A stretch of DNA of 64,000 bases from Halosimplex aquaticum. GTDB taxonomy: Archaea; Halobacteriota; Halobacteria; Halobacteriales; Haloarculaceae. The stretch covers positions 4,154,001 through 4,218,000 of the forward strand of contig NZ_CP118158.1 in NCBI RefSeq assembly GCF_028747785.1, read 5' to 3'. The notes below the pieces were generated by a model, which did not search any database, was not told the origin of the DNA, and saw nothing but the letters and a program-made list of their open reading frames with translations. Shown here piece after piece: positions 1-8,232 of this stretch. Within the stretch, counting starts at the first letter, position 1, and each line of letters starts with the position of its first letter. Position numbers and translations under genes: made by a program.

Positions 1-627
1 GACGACGAGCTCGACGAGATCGGTCAGATCGTGAGCGTCATCACCGAGATCGTCGAGCAGACGAACATGCTGGCGCTCAACGCGTCGATCGAGGCGGCCC
101 ACGCCGACGGCGACGGCGCCGGCTTCGCGGTCGTCGCCGACGAGATCAAGGGGCTCGCCGAGGAGACCAAGGAGGCCGCCGGCGACATCGAGGACCGCAT
201 CGACGGGATCCAGTCGCAGGCGAGCGAGACGGTCGAGACGATGGAGTCGACCAGCGAGCGGGTCACCGACGGCGTCGCGACGGTCGAGGAGGCCGTCGAC
301 GCCCTGGAGACCATCGTCGAGTACACCGAGGAGGTCGACACCGGTATCCAGGAGATCGACGACGCGACCGAGGAGCAGGCCCGTACCGCCCAGGAGGTGA
401 TGGGGACCATCGACGACCTGACGGCTATCAGCCAGCAGACCGCCACGGAGGCCGACACGGTGGCCGGGGCGGCCGAGGACCAGTCCCGGTCCATCGACGA
501 GGTGTCCACCTCCGCGCGGGACCTGCGCGAGCGGGCGGAGGAACTGGAGACGGAACTGTCGCGCTTCGAGACGCGAACGGGCGTCGAGAGCGCGGGATCG
601 GAGGCGACCGCGGCCACGGACGACTGA
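1..627 (+). CDS. Methyl-accepting taxis transducer, C-terminal part (probable HtrII); 5' end outside window
   Basis: The reading frame is open from base 1, so only the last 208 residues are present. They are the cytoplasmic signalling domain of a methyl-accepting chemotaxis protein. The conserved hairpin tip ([14 protein letters not shown], then [15 protein letters not shown]) binds CheA and CheW, and it is followed by a long Glu/Ala-rich coiled coil with likely methylation sites. The stop codon lies 2 bases before a sensory rhodopsin gene. Transducer followed by rhodopsin is the known order of htrII-sopII pairs, so this is most likely the cognate phototaxis transducer. The membrane and linker regions that would confirm this lie upstream of the window. 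Confidence 0.9.
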   Translation, partial: DDELDEIGQIVSVITEIVEQTNMLALNASIEAAHADGDGAGFAVVADEIKGLAEETKEAAGDIEDRIDGIQSQASETVETMESTSERVTDGVATVEEAVDALETIVEYTEEVDTGIQEIDDATEEQARTAQEVMGTIDDLTAISQQTATEADTVAGAAEDQSRSIDEVSTSARDLRERAEELETELSRFETRTGVESAGSEATAATDD

Positions 628-629
628 CA

Positions 630-1358
630 ATGCTCGGACTCACAACCTGGTTCACCATCGGCGCGCTCGGAATGGTCGTCGGGACGGTCCTGCTGGCCTA
701 CGGACTGACCCTCGTCCCGACGGAACGACGACGACAGTTGGCCCTCGCGGCCGTCGTGCCCGCTATCGCCGCGGTCGCGTACGGCCTCATGGCCCTCGGA
801 TTCGGCGGCCTCACCACGGCGGACGGCGCGACCGTCTTCGTCCCGCGGTACGTCGACTGGCTGCTGACCACGCCGATCCACGTGGCGGTCATCGCCCTTG
901 TCGTGGGCGCGTCGACGCGGCTGATCGCCCGCCTGGCGACGCTGCAGGCGCTGACGATCGTCTTCGGCTTCGTCGGTGCGACGCTCGCGTCGCCGCTGAA
1001 CTGGGCGCTGTATCTGGTCGGGAGCGCCTGCTTCGCGGGCGTCGTGTACCTGCTGTTCACCGACTGCGAGGCGCTCGCCGACGAGAGCGCCGACGACGTG
1101 GCCGCGCTCTTCCGGAAGCTGCGCTCGTTCGTCGTCGTCCTGTGGCTGATCTACCCCGTCATCTGGCTGCTCGCGCCGCCGGGCGTCGGGGCCATGGACA
1201 CCGAGACGACCGCGCTCGTCGTCACCTACATCGACGTGGTGGCGAAGGTCGGGTTCGGCCTCATCGTCATCAACGACTTCGCGAGCATGGCGGCCGCGAA
1301 CGACGAGGTCGCCGACGTGGACGCGTCGATCGGCGACGGCCCGGACGCCGCGGACTGA
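630..1358 (+). CDS. Sensory rhodopsin II-like retinal protein
   Basis: A 242-residue seven-helix microbial rhodopsin. Helix C carries RYVDWLLTTP with counterion Asp76. Helix F carries LIYPVIWLL with Tyr175. Helix G carries DVVAKVGFG with the retinal lysine at Lys206. The N-terminus (MLGLTTWF) resembles SRII proteins. The position of the proton donor of pumps (Asp96 in bacteriorhodopsin) is Val87, which fits a sensor rather than a pump. Ala205 sits where Natronomonas SRII has Thr204, a residue important for signalling. The gene follows the transducer gene by 2 bases and is presumably cotranscribed with it. Family membership is certain. The SRII class is inferred from motifs and gene order, and a middle-rhodopsin type is the main alternative. 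Confidence 0.92.
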   Translation: MLGLTTWFTIGALGMVVGTVLLAYGLTLVPTERRRQLALAAVVPAIAAVAYGLMALGFGGLTTADGATVFVPRYVDWLLTTPIHVAVIALVVGASTRLIARLATLQALTIVFGFVGATLASPLNWALYLVGSACFAGVVYLLFTDCEALADESADDVAALFRKLRSFVVVLWLIYPVIWLLAPPGVGAMDTETTALVVTYIDVVAKVGFGLIVINDFASMAAANDEVADVDASIGDGPDAAD

Positions 1359-1670
1359 TTCGGGCGATCGGTTTTCGCGTTCTCTGGCCGCTGCCAGCCG
1401 GAGCCATCGGTCACTGGACGAACAACGCGGCGGTGACGTTCAACCGCTCTCAGCGGCCGCTCTCGGGCCACTGTCGGCACGGCAGTCGCTGCCGGCGGGT
1501 CCGTCTCTCCCGGCGCGCGAACCTGAGAGTGTCCGTTAGTGGACCCACCTGGCGTCGACCGGCGGCGGATACCCGCTGCTCTCCGGTCGACGCGCGAAAA
1601 ATGGAGTCGACGGCCAGACGCCGTCAGTGTCGGACGAACGATGCCGGTCGCCGGCGACGGCGGGCGCCGG
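1359..1670. other. Intergenic region between convergent genes
   Basis: About 310 bases between the ends of the rhodopsin gene and the TFB gene. I see no convincing coding frame, RNA gene or repeat. It presumably holds the two transcript ends. Confidence 0.5.
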
Positions 1671-2642
1671 TCAGTGGATGCCCATCGCTTCGATCTGCTC
1701 CTGATACCGGTTGCGGATGGTGACTTCCGTCACCTGGGCCACGTCGGCGACCTCGCGCTGGGTCTTCTTCTCGTTACAGAGCAGGGAGGCGGCGTAGATG
1801 GCCGCGGCGGCGTATCCGGTGGGGGACTTGCCCGAGAGCAGGCCCTTCTCGGCGGTGACGTCGATGATCTCGTTGGCCTTCGCCTGGACCTCCTCGCTGA
1901 GTTCGAGCTCGGAGACGAACCGGGGGACGTACTGCTTGGGGTCGACCGGCTCCATCTTGAGGCTGAGCTCCTGGGCGACGTAGCGATAGGTGCGGCCGAT
2001 CTCCTTCTGCTCGACCCGGGAGACCTCCGAGACCTCTTCGAGGCTGCGCGGGATGTCCTCCTGTCGACACGCGGCGTAGAGGCAGGCGGTGGCGACGCCC
2101 TCGATGGAGCGGCCGCGGATGAGGTCCTCGTCGAGCGCGCGGCGGTAGATGACCGAGGCGACTTCGCGGACCGAGCGCGGGACGCCCAGCGCGGAGGCCA
2201 TGCGGTCGATCTCTGAGAGCGCGAACTGGAGGTTGCGCTCGCCGGCGTCTTTCGTCCGGATCCGCTCCTGCCACTTCCGCAGGCGGTGCATCTGACTGCG
2301 CTTCTCCGAGGACAGTGAGCGCCCGTAGGCGTCCTTGTCCTTCCAGTCGATCTGGGTCGTCAGCCCCTTGTCGTGCATCGTCTGGGTGGTCGGCGCGCCC
2401 ACCCGGGACTTCTCCTGTCGCTCGCTGTGGTTGAACGCTCGCCACTCCGGACCGCGGTCGATGTTCCCCTCGTCGATGATGAGGCCGCAGTCTTCGCAGA
2501 CGACCTCGCCCCCGTCGGCGCTCGTCACGAGCGCGGACGACTCGCACTCGGGGCACTGCTGATTTTCGGCCTGTTCGTCCGCTGTTTCCTCCTCTTTCTC
2601 CTGGGACTCCACGCGCTCGCGCTGGCGGCTCGGCCGTTCCAT
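1671..2642 (-). CDS. tfb: Transcription initiation factor TFB (TFIIB homologue)
   Basis: A 323-residue general transcription factor that bridges TBP on the TATA box and RNA polymerase. The N-terminal zinc ribbon has Cys30, Cys33, Cys49 and Cys52, followed by the B-finger segment (GPEWRAF) and two cyclin-like repeats; the last segment holds a helix-turn-helix ([18 protein letters not shown]). The ATG at 2642 is preferred over an in-frame start 30 bases upstream because a TATA element at 2671-2677 lies at leaderless distance and inside the longer version. Haloarchaea usually encode several TFBs, so it may serve a subset of promoters. Which TFB paralogue this is cannot be told here. Confidence 0.95.
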   Translation of the reverse strand: MERPSRQRERVESQEKEEETADEQAENQQCPECESSALVTSADGGEVVCEDCGLIIDEGNIDRGPEWRAFNHSERQEKSRVGAPTTQTMHDKGLTTQIDWKDKDAYGRSLSSEKRSQMHRLRKWQERIRTKDAGERNLQFALSEIDRMASALGVPRSVREVASVIYRRALDEDLIRGRSIEGVATACLYAACRQEDIPRSLEEVSEVSRVEQKEIGRTYRYVAQELSLKMEPVDPKQYVPRFVSELELSEEVQAKANEIIDVTAEKGLLSGKSPTGYAAAAIYAASLLCNEKKTQREVADVAQVTEVTIRNRYQEQIEAMGIH

Positions 2643-2670
2643 TGTTCTTATATAGACAAATTTTGGGGAC

Positions 2671-2677
2671 ATATAAA
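2671..2677 (-). promoter_or_regulatory. TATA box of tfb
   Basis: On the minus strand the bases read TTTATAT, about 30 bases before the chosen tfb start, in an AT-rich pocket of otherwise GC-rich DNA. This predicts transcription starting a few bases before the ATG. Confidence 0.6.
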
Positions 2678-2908
2678 CCCTTCGCCCGACTTCCGTCGCA
2701 TGTCAAGCAACACAACGACCTCAAGCGCACATATTCGGGTCATCGGCCGTCGAATGCGGCGGATTCCCGGGTACGGCTCGGCAGGGGACACGCGTCTGAC
2801 ATGCGGATGACGACGACGTTCCCCCCGGGCGAACAGTCGGTTCGTATTGGTCGCTCGATAGGACGGCGGGGCGCGAGGGCGGCCCCACCGACGGTGTGCG
2901 CGCCCGTC

Positions 2909-3370
2909 TCACTCGCCGCGTCGGACGAGGAACTTCATGTCACCGGCGAACACTTCCTCGCCGTCCTGGTTCGTCATCGAACTGTCGATGACGACGAGGC
3001 CGGCGTCGTCGCGGCTGGAGAGTTCGCGCGTCTCGGTCACCTCGAACTTGGCGGCGACGGTGTCGCCGGCGTACACCGGCGCCGGGATGTCCATGTAGTT
3101 CATCCCGAGGAAAGCGACGACGCGGCGTTCGAGGAACCCGCAGCGGTAGACGAAACCGGTCGCGAGGACGAACGTCATCGGCCCCTGCGCGATGCGCTCG
3201 CCGAACGGCCCGTCCGCGGCGTACTCGGCGTTCGTGTGCAGTTCCGTCCAGTCCCCCGTGAAGGCGGAGTGGAGGACGAAGTCCGCCTCGGTGACCGTGC
3301 GGCCGACGCTCTCGAACGTCTGGCCCTCCTCGAACGCCTCGAAGTACTGGGGCTCGTAGCTGTATGGCAT
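2909..3370 (-). CDS. MaoC-like dehydratase (hot-dog fold)
   Basis: A 153-residue single-domain protein of the MaoC/hydratase-2 family, which adds water to enoyl-CoA thioesters. The segment SAFTGDWTELHTNAEYA matches the family's hydratase motif around the catalytic Asp and His, although the usual Asn between them is replaced. The ATG at 3370 gives the normal length for a one-domain member; the frame stays open further upstream but that part shows no homology. It is divergent from a 3-hydroxyacyl-CoA dehydrogenase gene 88 bases away, which could act on the product. That suggests fatty acyl or polyhydroxyalkanoate metabolism. The exact substrate is not evident. Confidence 0.85.
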   Translation of the reverse strand: MPYSYEPQYFEAFEEGQTFESVGRTVTEADFVLHSAFTGDWTELHTNAEYAADGPFGERIAQGPMTFVLATGFVYRCGFLERRVVAFLGMNYMDIPAPVYAGDTVAAKFEVTETRELSSRDDAGLVVIDSSMTNQDGEEVFAGDMKFLVRRGE

Positions 3371-3458
3371 ATGGTACCTGTTAGCACGCCAATAGCATAA
3401 CGGTGCGTGGCCGATCCGGGCAACAACGCTTAATCGGGTCGGCGCTCGCATGGGGTGT

Positions 3459-4391
3459 ATGGACGTTGCCGTACTGGGCGCGGGCGCGACGGGTCGGGGT
3501 ATCGCGCAGTGCTGTGCCGCCGCCGGGCACGGGGTGACCCTCCACGACGACGACGCGAACGTCGTCATGGACGGGATCGACGCGGTCGAGGCCGGACTGG
3601 ACGACGCCGTGACCGCGGGCACCCTCGACGCCGCCGCTCGCGACGACGCGGTCGGGCGCATCGAAGCCACGACGGGGCTGGACGGCGCGGTCGCCGACGC
3701 TGACCTCGTGGTCGAGGCGACCGACGCCGACCGCGCGGCCCGCCGGGATCTCTTCGCGGACGTCGAGGAGCGCGTCGGCGACGAGACGTTCATCGCGACC
3801 AGCGGCGCCGCGGTGTCGGTCACGGCCGTCGCCGCCGGGCTCAGGAACCCCGGCCGCGCGGTCGGCCTGCACTTCGTCGACCCGCCCGAGGCCCCCCTCG
3901 TCGAGGTCGTCGTCGCCGAACAGACCGCAGAGCCCACGCGCGAAGCGGCCGTCTCCTTCGTCGAGGGCCTCGGCCGCGAGGCGATCGTCGTCCGGGACAC
4001 GCCGGGCTTCGCGGCGACGCGGCTCGGCCTCGCGCTCTCGGTCGAGGCGATGCAGATGATCGACGAGCGGGCCGCCGGCGTCGAGGCGGTCGACCGCGCG
4101 ATGACGGTGGGTCACGACCACCCAGTCGGGCCGCTCGCGGCGGCGGACGAGCGCGGGCTGGACGCGACGCTCGACGCGCTCGAACACCTCGCGGGGACGC
4201 TGGGCGAGCGGTTCACGCCACCGCCGGTGCTGCGGGAGAAGGTGGCGGCCGGGGACCTGGGCCGCAAGACCGGCGAGGGATTCTACGTCTGGGAAGGCGG
4301 CGAGCCGGTCGAACCCGCCGACCCCGACCCCCGGCCCGATCTGCGGGCGGAGAGTCCGGTCGACCCGGAGGACGGTGTCGACGGCGGATGA
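3459..4391 (+). CDS. 3-hydroxyacyl-CoA dehydrogenase
   Basis: A 310-residue NAD-dependent dehydrogenase. The N-terminal Rossmann domain begins MDVAVLGAGATGRGIAQ with the dinucleotide motif GAGATG. The C-terminal domain holds the family motif GRKTGEGFY near residue 271. It should oxidise (S)-3-hydroxyacyl-CoA to 3-ketoacyl-CoA in beta-oxidation or a related route. A start at 3450 is possible, but the ATG at 3459 begins exactly at the conserved strand and lies about 28 bases from the TTAA element near 3430. The 3' end overlaps the next gene by ATGA, so the two are probably translationally coupled. Confidence 0.88.
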   Translation: MDVAVLGAGATGRGIAQCCAAAGHGVTLHDDDANVVMDGIDAVEAGLDDAVTAGTLDAAARDDAVGRIEATTGLDGAVADADLVVEATDADRAARRDLFADVEERVGDETFIATSGAAVSVTAVAAGLRNPGRAVGLHFVDPPEAPLVEVVVAEQTAEPTREAAVSFVEGLGREAIVVRDTPGFAATRLGLALSVEAMQMIDERAAGVEAVDRAMTVGHDHPVGPLAAADERGLDATLDALEHLAGTLGERFTPPPVLREKVAAGDLGRKTGEGFYVWEGGEPVEPADPDPRPDLRAESPVDPEDGVDGG

Positions 4392-5041
4392 GCGGCCGAG
4401 ACGAGCGCGGACGGGAGCGGCCCGCCGACCCCGCGGACGACGAGTGGTACGGGGAGGGCGAGTACCCGGACGACGTAGACTGGGAGGGGGGCGCCGACGC
4501 GGAGAGCCCGGACATGGGCGACCTGTTCGACGAACTCGCCGAGCTGGAGGAGACGGTCGACGACCACGAGGAGCGCGAGCAGGTCCGCGAGACCATGCGG
4601 ATGATGATGGACGTCCAGGAGCCCGCGGTGTTCGGTCGGCTGGTCTTCGGGTTCGACCGCAGCGACGCGGCCGAGGCGCTGCTGGGGTCGCTCCTGTTCG
4701 GCATCCCGATGTTCGTCGAGGGCGGCACCGAGGAGGTCGGGCTGTTCATCGCCGACCGGCCGCTCTACTTCGTGCTGACGAACGCGCTGACGATCGCGCT
4801 CGTGATCGGCATCCTCTACGTCGCGGACTTCCAGGACGTGCGGGTTCACAATCCGATCCTGGGCGTCCTCCCGCGGAAGTTCACCGGCGTGCTCACTATC
4901 CCGCTGGTCACCGCCGTCGTCGTGATGACCGCCTGGGGACGCGTCGACTGGGCGGAGCCGTGGCTCGCGGTCTGTCAGATCAGCGTCGCGCTCGTCCCGA
5001 TGGCGATCGGGTCCGCGCTGGGAGACCTGCTCCCGGGGTGA
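4388..5041 (+). CDS. DUF2391-type integral membrane protein
   Basis: A 217-residue protein. About 75 charged, acidic residues come first, including an Asp/Glu-rich coiled-coil-like stretch. Four hydrophobic segments follow, beginning at LLGSLLFGIPMFVEGGTEE. This layout resembles the DUF2391 membrane family, whose function is not known. It starts inside the stop codon of the 3-hydroxyacyl-CoA dehydrogenase gene (ATGA), so it belongs to the same transcript. Nothing in it suggests a metabolic role. Confidence 0.7.
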   Translation: MSGRDERGRERPADPADDEWYGEGEYPDDVDWEGGADAESPDMGDLFDELAELEETVDDHEEREQVRETMRMMMDVQEPAVFGRLVFGFDRSDAAEALLGSLLFGIPMFVEGGTEEVGLFIADRPLYFVLTNALTIALVIGILYVADFQDVRVHNPILGVLPRKFTGVLTIPLVTAVVVMTAWGRVDWAEPWLAVCQISVALVPMAIGSALGDLLPG

Positions 5042-5070
5042 GCCCGCGCCGCGCCGTTCACCCCGCTCGC

Positions 5071-5460
5071 TCAGTGCTCGACGAACTCGATCAGGATCCC
5101 GCCGGTCGATTCGGGGTGGAGAAACGCGACCTCGTGGCCCCACGCGCCCGGTCGCGGCTCCTCGTCGATGAGTTCGACGCCGGCGGCCCGAGCCGCGTCA
5201 AGTGCGTCCCCGACGTCGTCGGTCCGGAGCGCGAGGTGGTGGATGCCCGCACCTCGCTGGTCGAGGTAGTTCGGGATCGGCCCCTGCGCGTCGGCCGTCG
5301 GTTCGAGCAGTTCGATGAACCCGTTGCCCATATCGAGGAAGGCGACCCGCAGCTCGCCGAAGGTCTCCTCGTGGGCGACAGAGGCGTCGAGGATCGTCCC
5401 GTACAGGTCGATGAGCGCGTCGCGGTCGTCGGTCGCGACGCCGGCGTGGTCGAACTCCAT
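5071..5460 (-). CDS. mce: Methylmalonyl-CoA epimerase
   Basis: A 129-residue protein of the vicinal oxygen chelate fold. It interconverts the (R) and (S) forms of methylmalonyl-CoA between propionyl-CoA carboxylase and methylmalonyl-CoA mutase. The metal ligands expected for the family are visible: His5 (FDHAGVAT), the His74-His75 pair (GIHHLALRT) and Glu125 near the C-terminus. The length is typical. A TTAAG element centred near 5486 lies about 26 bases from the ATG, so the message should be leaderless. The mutase large subunit is encoded 2.8 kb away on the same strand, which supports the assignment. Confidence 0.92.
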   Translation of the reverse strand: MEFDHAGVATDDRDALIDLYGTILDASVAHEETFGELRVAFLDMGNGFIELLEPTADAQGPIPNYLDQRGAGIHHLALRTDDVGDALDAARAAGVELIDEEPRPGAWGHEVAFLHPESTGGILIEFVEH

Positions 5461-5540
5461 GGCGGCCGTTGGCCCGTCGAGGGCTTAATCCCGGCGTCGG
5501 GACCGTCGGCCTTAATCGGCCGCACGCCCTCGACTCGGCC

Positions 5541-6644
5541 ATGACTCCCGAGGAACTCCGCGCGGATATCCCCGCACTCGACGGGGGGATCTATCTCAAC
5601 ACCGGCGCCGGCGGGCCGAGCCCCCGCCGGGTCGTCGAAGCGACGCGGGACGCCCTGGAATATCACGAGTACGACGCGCCAACCGGTGCGGGCACCTACG
5701 GCGCGCTGTTCGAGGCGCTCGACGAGACGCGCGAGGTCGTGGCGGACCACGTCGGCGCGGCCCCCGAGTCCATCGCGCTCACACAGAGCACGACCGACGG
5801 CATCGGCCGCATCGCCGCGGCGATGGACTGGCAGCCCGGCGACGTCGTCGTCCGCACTGACCAGGAGCACTCCGCGGGGATCCTGCCCTGGGAGCGACTG
5901 CGGGACGCCGCCGGTATCGAGGTCCGCGTCGTCGACGCGGCCGGCGGCGAGGTCGACCGCGACGAGTGGCGCGAGGCCGTCGACGGCGCGAGGCTCGCGG
6001 CCTTCAGCTCGCTGTGCTGGACCGACGGCAGTCGCCTCCCCGTGACCGAACTGACCGACATCGCTCAGGAGGCGGGCGCTCGCGTGCTCGTCGACGCCGT
6101 CCAGTCGGTCGGGCAGGGCCCGGTCGACTTCGAGGCCTGGGGCGCCGACGCGGTCGCCGCGGCCGGGCACAAGTGGCTGCTCGCGCCGACCGGCACCGGC
6201 TTCCTCTACGTCGCCGACGAGTTCGCCCGCTCGCTCGAACCCGCGCAGGTCGGCTACATGGGCGTCGAGGTCCCCGACGACTACCCGAGCGAACTCAAGC
6301 CCGACGCCCGGCGCTTCGAGACCGGGAGCGTCTCGCCGGTCCCCTACGCGGGCCTCCGCGAGGGCATCGCGACCATCGAAGACGTCGGGTACGACGCCGT
6401 CACCGGCCGCATCGAGCGGCTGACCGACCGGCTGAAGGACGGTCTCGGCGACCGACTGGTCTCCGCCGAGTCCTACGAGTCCGGGCTGGTCTCCTTCGAA
6501 GCCGACGACCCCATCGCGACAGCCGAACGACTCGACGACGAGGGCATCCGCGTCCGCGACATCCCGCCGACCGGGACCGTCCGCGCGTCCGTCCACGTCT
6601 TCAACACCGCCGACGACGTCGACGCCCTGCTCGACGCGCTCTGA
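5541..6644 (+). CDS. Class V aminotransferase (cysteine desulfurase-like)
   Basis: A 367-residue PLP enzyme of the class V fold. Lys211 in AAGHKWLLAPTGTG should form the Schiff base, Asp185 (VDAVQS) should contact the pyridine nitrogen, and His110 stacks on the cofactor in relatives. The ATG at 5541 is 28 bases from a TTAATC element, which argues against the in-frame upstream start. The typical active-site cysteine loop of IscS/SufS is not obvious, so it may be a desulfurase-like protein or an aminotransferase on another substrate. It is divergent from the epimerase gene. A T-rich stretch and a hairpin follow the stop codon. Confidence 0.8.
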   Translation: MTPEELRADIPALDGGIYLNTGAGGPSPRRVVEATRDALEYHEYDAPTGAGTYGALFEALDETREVVADHVGAAPESIALTQSTTDGIGRIAAAMDWQPGDVVVRTDQEHSAGILPWERLRDAAGIEVRVVDAAGGEVDRDEWREAVDGARLAAFSSLCWTDGSRLPVTELTDIAQEAGARVLVDAVQSVGQGPVDFEAWGADAVAAAGHKWLLAPTGTGFLYVADEFARSLEPAQVGYMGVEVPDDYPSELKPDARRFETGSVSPVPYAGLREGIATIEDVGYDAVTGRIERLTDRLKDGLGDRLVSAESYESGLVSFEADDPIATAERLDDEGIRVRDIPPTGTVRASVHVFNTADDVDALLDAL

Positions 6645-6655
6645 GTTTTCAGGGT

Positions 6656-6898
6656 GGCGCGCGCTGTCGCGGGGTTCATCCCGCGACAGCATCGTGCGAG
6701 GGATGACCGAGGGAGCGAAGCGACTGAGGGAATCGGCTGGGGAGGTGTGAGGTTGTGTGCGGTGCGGAGTGGCCCTGGCGGACTGAAAGGGCGAGGCGCG
6801 GTCGCGACGGAGTGCAGTCGCTGGTCGGGCCCTATCCGAGGGAGTGAAGCGACCGAGGATATCCCGGCCAGCGACCGCGACCGGGCCGAGGGCTTTCA
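6656..6898 (+). repeat. Dispersed structured repeat, copy 1
   Basis: A non-coding block of about 243 bases that recurs, reverse complemented, at 20572-20881. It opens with an 11-bp perfect hairpin (arms 6663-6673 and 6680-6690, six-base loop). Shared blocks follow in the same order in both copies, including GTGCGAGGGATGA, AATCGGCTGGGGAGG, CTGGCGGACTGAAAGGGCG, GGGCCCTATCCGAGGGAG and GACCGAGGATATCCCG, ending with GGGCCGAGGGCTTTC. A degraded second version of the last block (GCGGGTCGAGGGCGTTCATCG) lies just downstream near 6936-6956. It has no transposase and no clear reading frame. It could be a non-autonomous mobile element or a structured RNA. Confidence 0.75.
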
Positions 6899-7052
6899 TC
6901 GCTTGTCGTTAGTCGCGGTCACGATAACTGCTAGCGAGCGGGTCGAGGGCGTTCATCGCCTGCCGTCGACGGCGAGTACGAAGCCCCCTGCGAACCAACT
7001 GCCGACTATGGAAACAGAGAGATTAATTGCGGAATACCGGCGTCAACAACCT

Positions 7053-7490
7053 ATGGAAGAACACGCCTACGTCGTCAACGTGGACGGGGTCGTCACGCGG
7101 GACGGCGAGTACCTGCTCATCGAGCGCGGCGCCGAAGAGGAACACGCCCCGGGAATCCTCGGGCTCCCGGGCGGCAAACTCGAAGATCCACCGGACGGCG
7201 ACGACGCGATCGAGGCCACGGTGCGCCGGGAGATTGCCGAGGAAGTCGGGATCGAGGTCGGCGCGGTCGAGTACGTCTGCAGCGGGACGTTCGAGGCCGA
7301 CACCGGCGAACAGTGCCTCAACGTCGTCACGCTGTGCGAGTACGTCGGCGGCGAGCCGGCGCCGCAAGACCTCGCCGAGGTCGCGGCGGTCCACTGGCTC
7401 ACCCGGGAGGAACTCCGGGAGCACGCCGACGTCCCGGCGTTCACCGAATCGTACGTCGACCGGGCCGAAGCCGTCCGGGACGGCGACTGA
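7053..7490 (+). CDS. Nudix hydrolase
   Basis: A 145-residue Nudix fold protein. The catalytic box is recognisable (GGKLED, then TVRREIAEEVGIEVG), but the part between the glycines and the REIAEE helix is a few residues longer than usual and rich in Asp. It should hydrolyse a nucleoside diphosphate linked to another group; the substrate is unknown. I chose the ATG at 7053 because the TTAATT element at 7023-7028 lies about 27 bases before it. A longer version starting at 7008 would add 15 residues but would contain that element. The gene stands alone downstream of the dispersed repeat. Confidence 0.82.
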   Translation: MEEHAYVVNVDGVVTRDGEYLLIERGAEEEHAPGILGLPGGKLEDPPDGDDAIEATVRREIAEEVGIEVGAVEYVCSGTFEADTGEQCLNVVTLCEYVGGEPAPQDLAEVAAVHWLTREELREHADVPAFTESYVDRAEAVRDGD

Positions 7491-7511
7491 ACGGTCCGTC
7501 CCGAACCGGAC

Positions 7512-8129
7512 TCACAGCCGGTCGCGATCCACTCGCAGCCGACGGAGTTCGTCGACCGCGATCCAGCCGCCCCAGAGTGCGAACGCGACCGACCCGACCA
7601 GTTCCGGGATGGCGATACCGGGCGGGAACCAGGGGTAGAGGATCCACCAGGCCCACGAGACGACGTGCAGGACGCCGGCGAGGACGAGGACGAGGCCGCG
7701 GACCGTCCGGCCGGCGGCGTAGTCGCCGGCGCCCCAGAGGAGGACGGCGAGCGTGAGACAGACGAAGAAGGGGATCGCGACGACGCCGTGCATGGGATGG
7801 GGGAGCGGGAACACGCCGACCAGGGCCATGAACGCCATCGCGAGCAGGCCGAACATGGCGCCGGCCGCGTGGATAGGGTGGTCAACGTCGGCGAGGACCG
7901 AGACGACGAAGCCGACGCCGAGCGCGCCGCCGACGAGCAGGGCGCCGTTGAAGATCGGCGCCGTCGCCGCGCCGCGGGCGCCGAGATCCGAGAGGGCGTG
8001 GACGAACGGCGAGAACCACGGGGCGGCGAACATCGCGAAGACGACGCCGCCGAACGAGACGGCGACGGCGGCGAGTCCGAGGGAGGGCGGGACCCGCGCG
8101 AGGGCGGGGTCGTACTGGGACTGAGCCAT
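7512..8129 (-). CDS. DUF998-like integral membrane protein
   Basis: A 205-residue protein with about six membrane segments and short loops. The first part reads SPFVHALSDLGA, as in DUF998 membrane proteins (S-LSDLG near the first helix). A WAWWILYPW segment occurs late in the protein. It starts at the ATG at 8129, with a T-rich element about 26 bases upstream; a start nine codons earlier is less likely. It is convergent with the Nudix gene and lies downstream of the mutase gene on the same strand. The function is unknown. Confidence 0.7.
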   Translation of the reverse strand: MAQSQYDPALARVPPSLGLAAVAVSFGGVVFAMFAAPWFSPFVHALSDLGARGAATAPIFNGALLVGGALGVGFVVSVLADVDHPIHAAGAMFGLLAMAFMALVGVFPLPHPMHGVVAIPFFVCLTLAVLLWGAGDYAAGRTVRGLVLVLAGVLHVVSWAWWILYPWFPPGIAIPELVGSVAFALWGGWIAVDELRRLRVDRDRL

Positions 8130-8232
8130 ACCGCGGCCTGCGCTCGCCCGCCGCAAAAATCACGGGGATCGACGGCGAGCGACCGCGGAATCGCGGCCCT
8201 GGTGTTCGGCCTCGACGGCGCCGCGACCGGTC

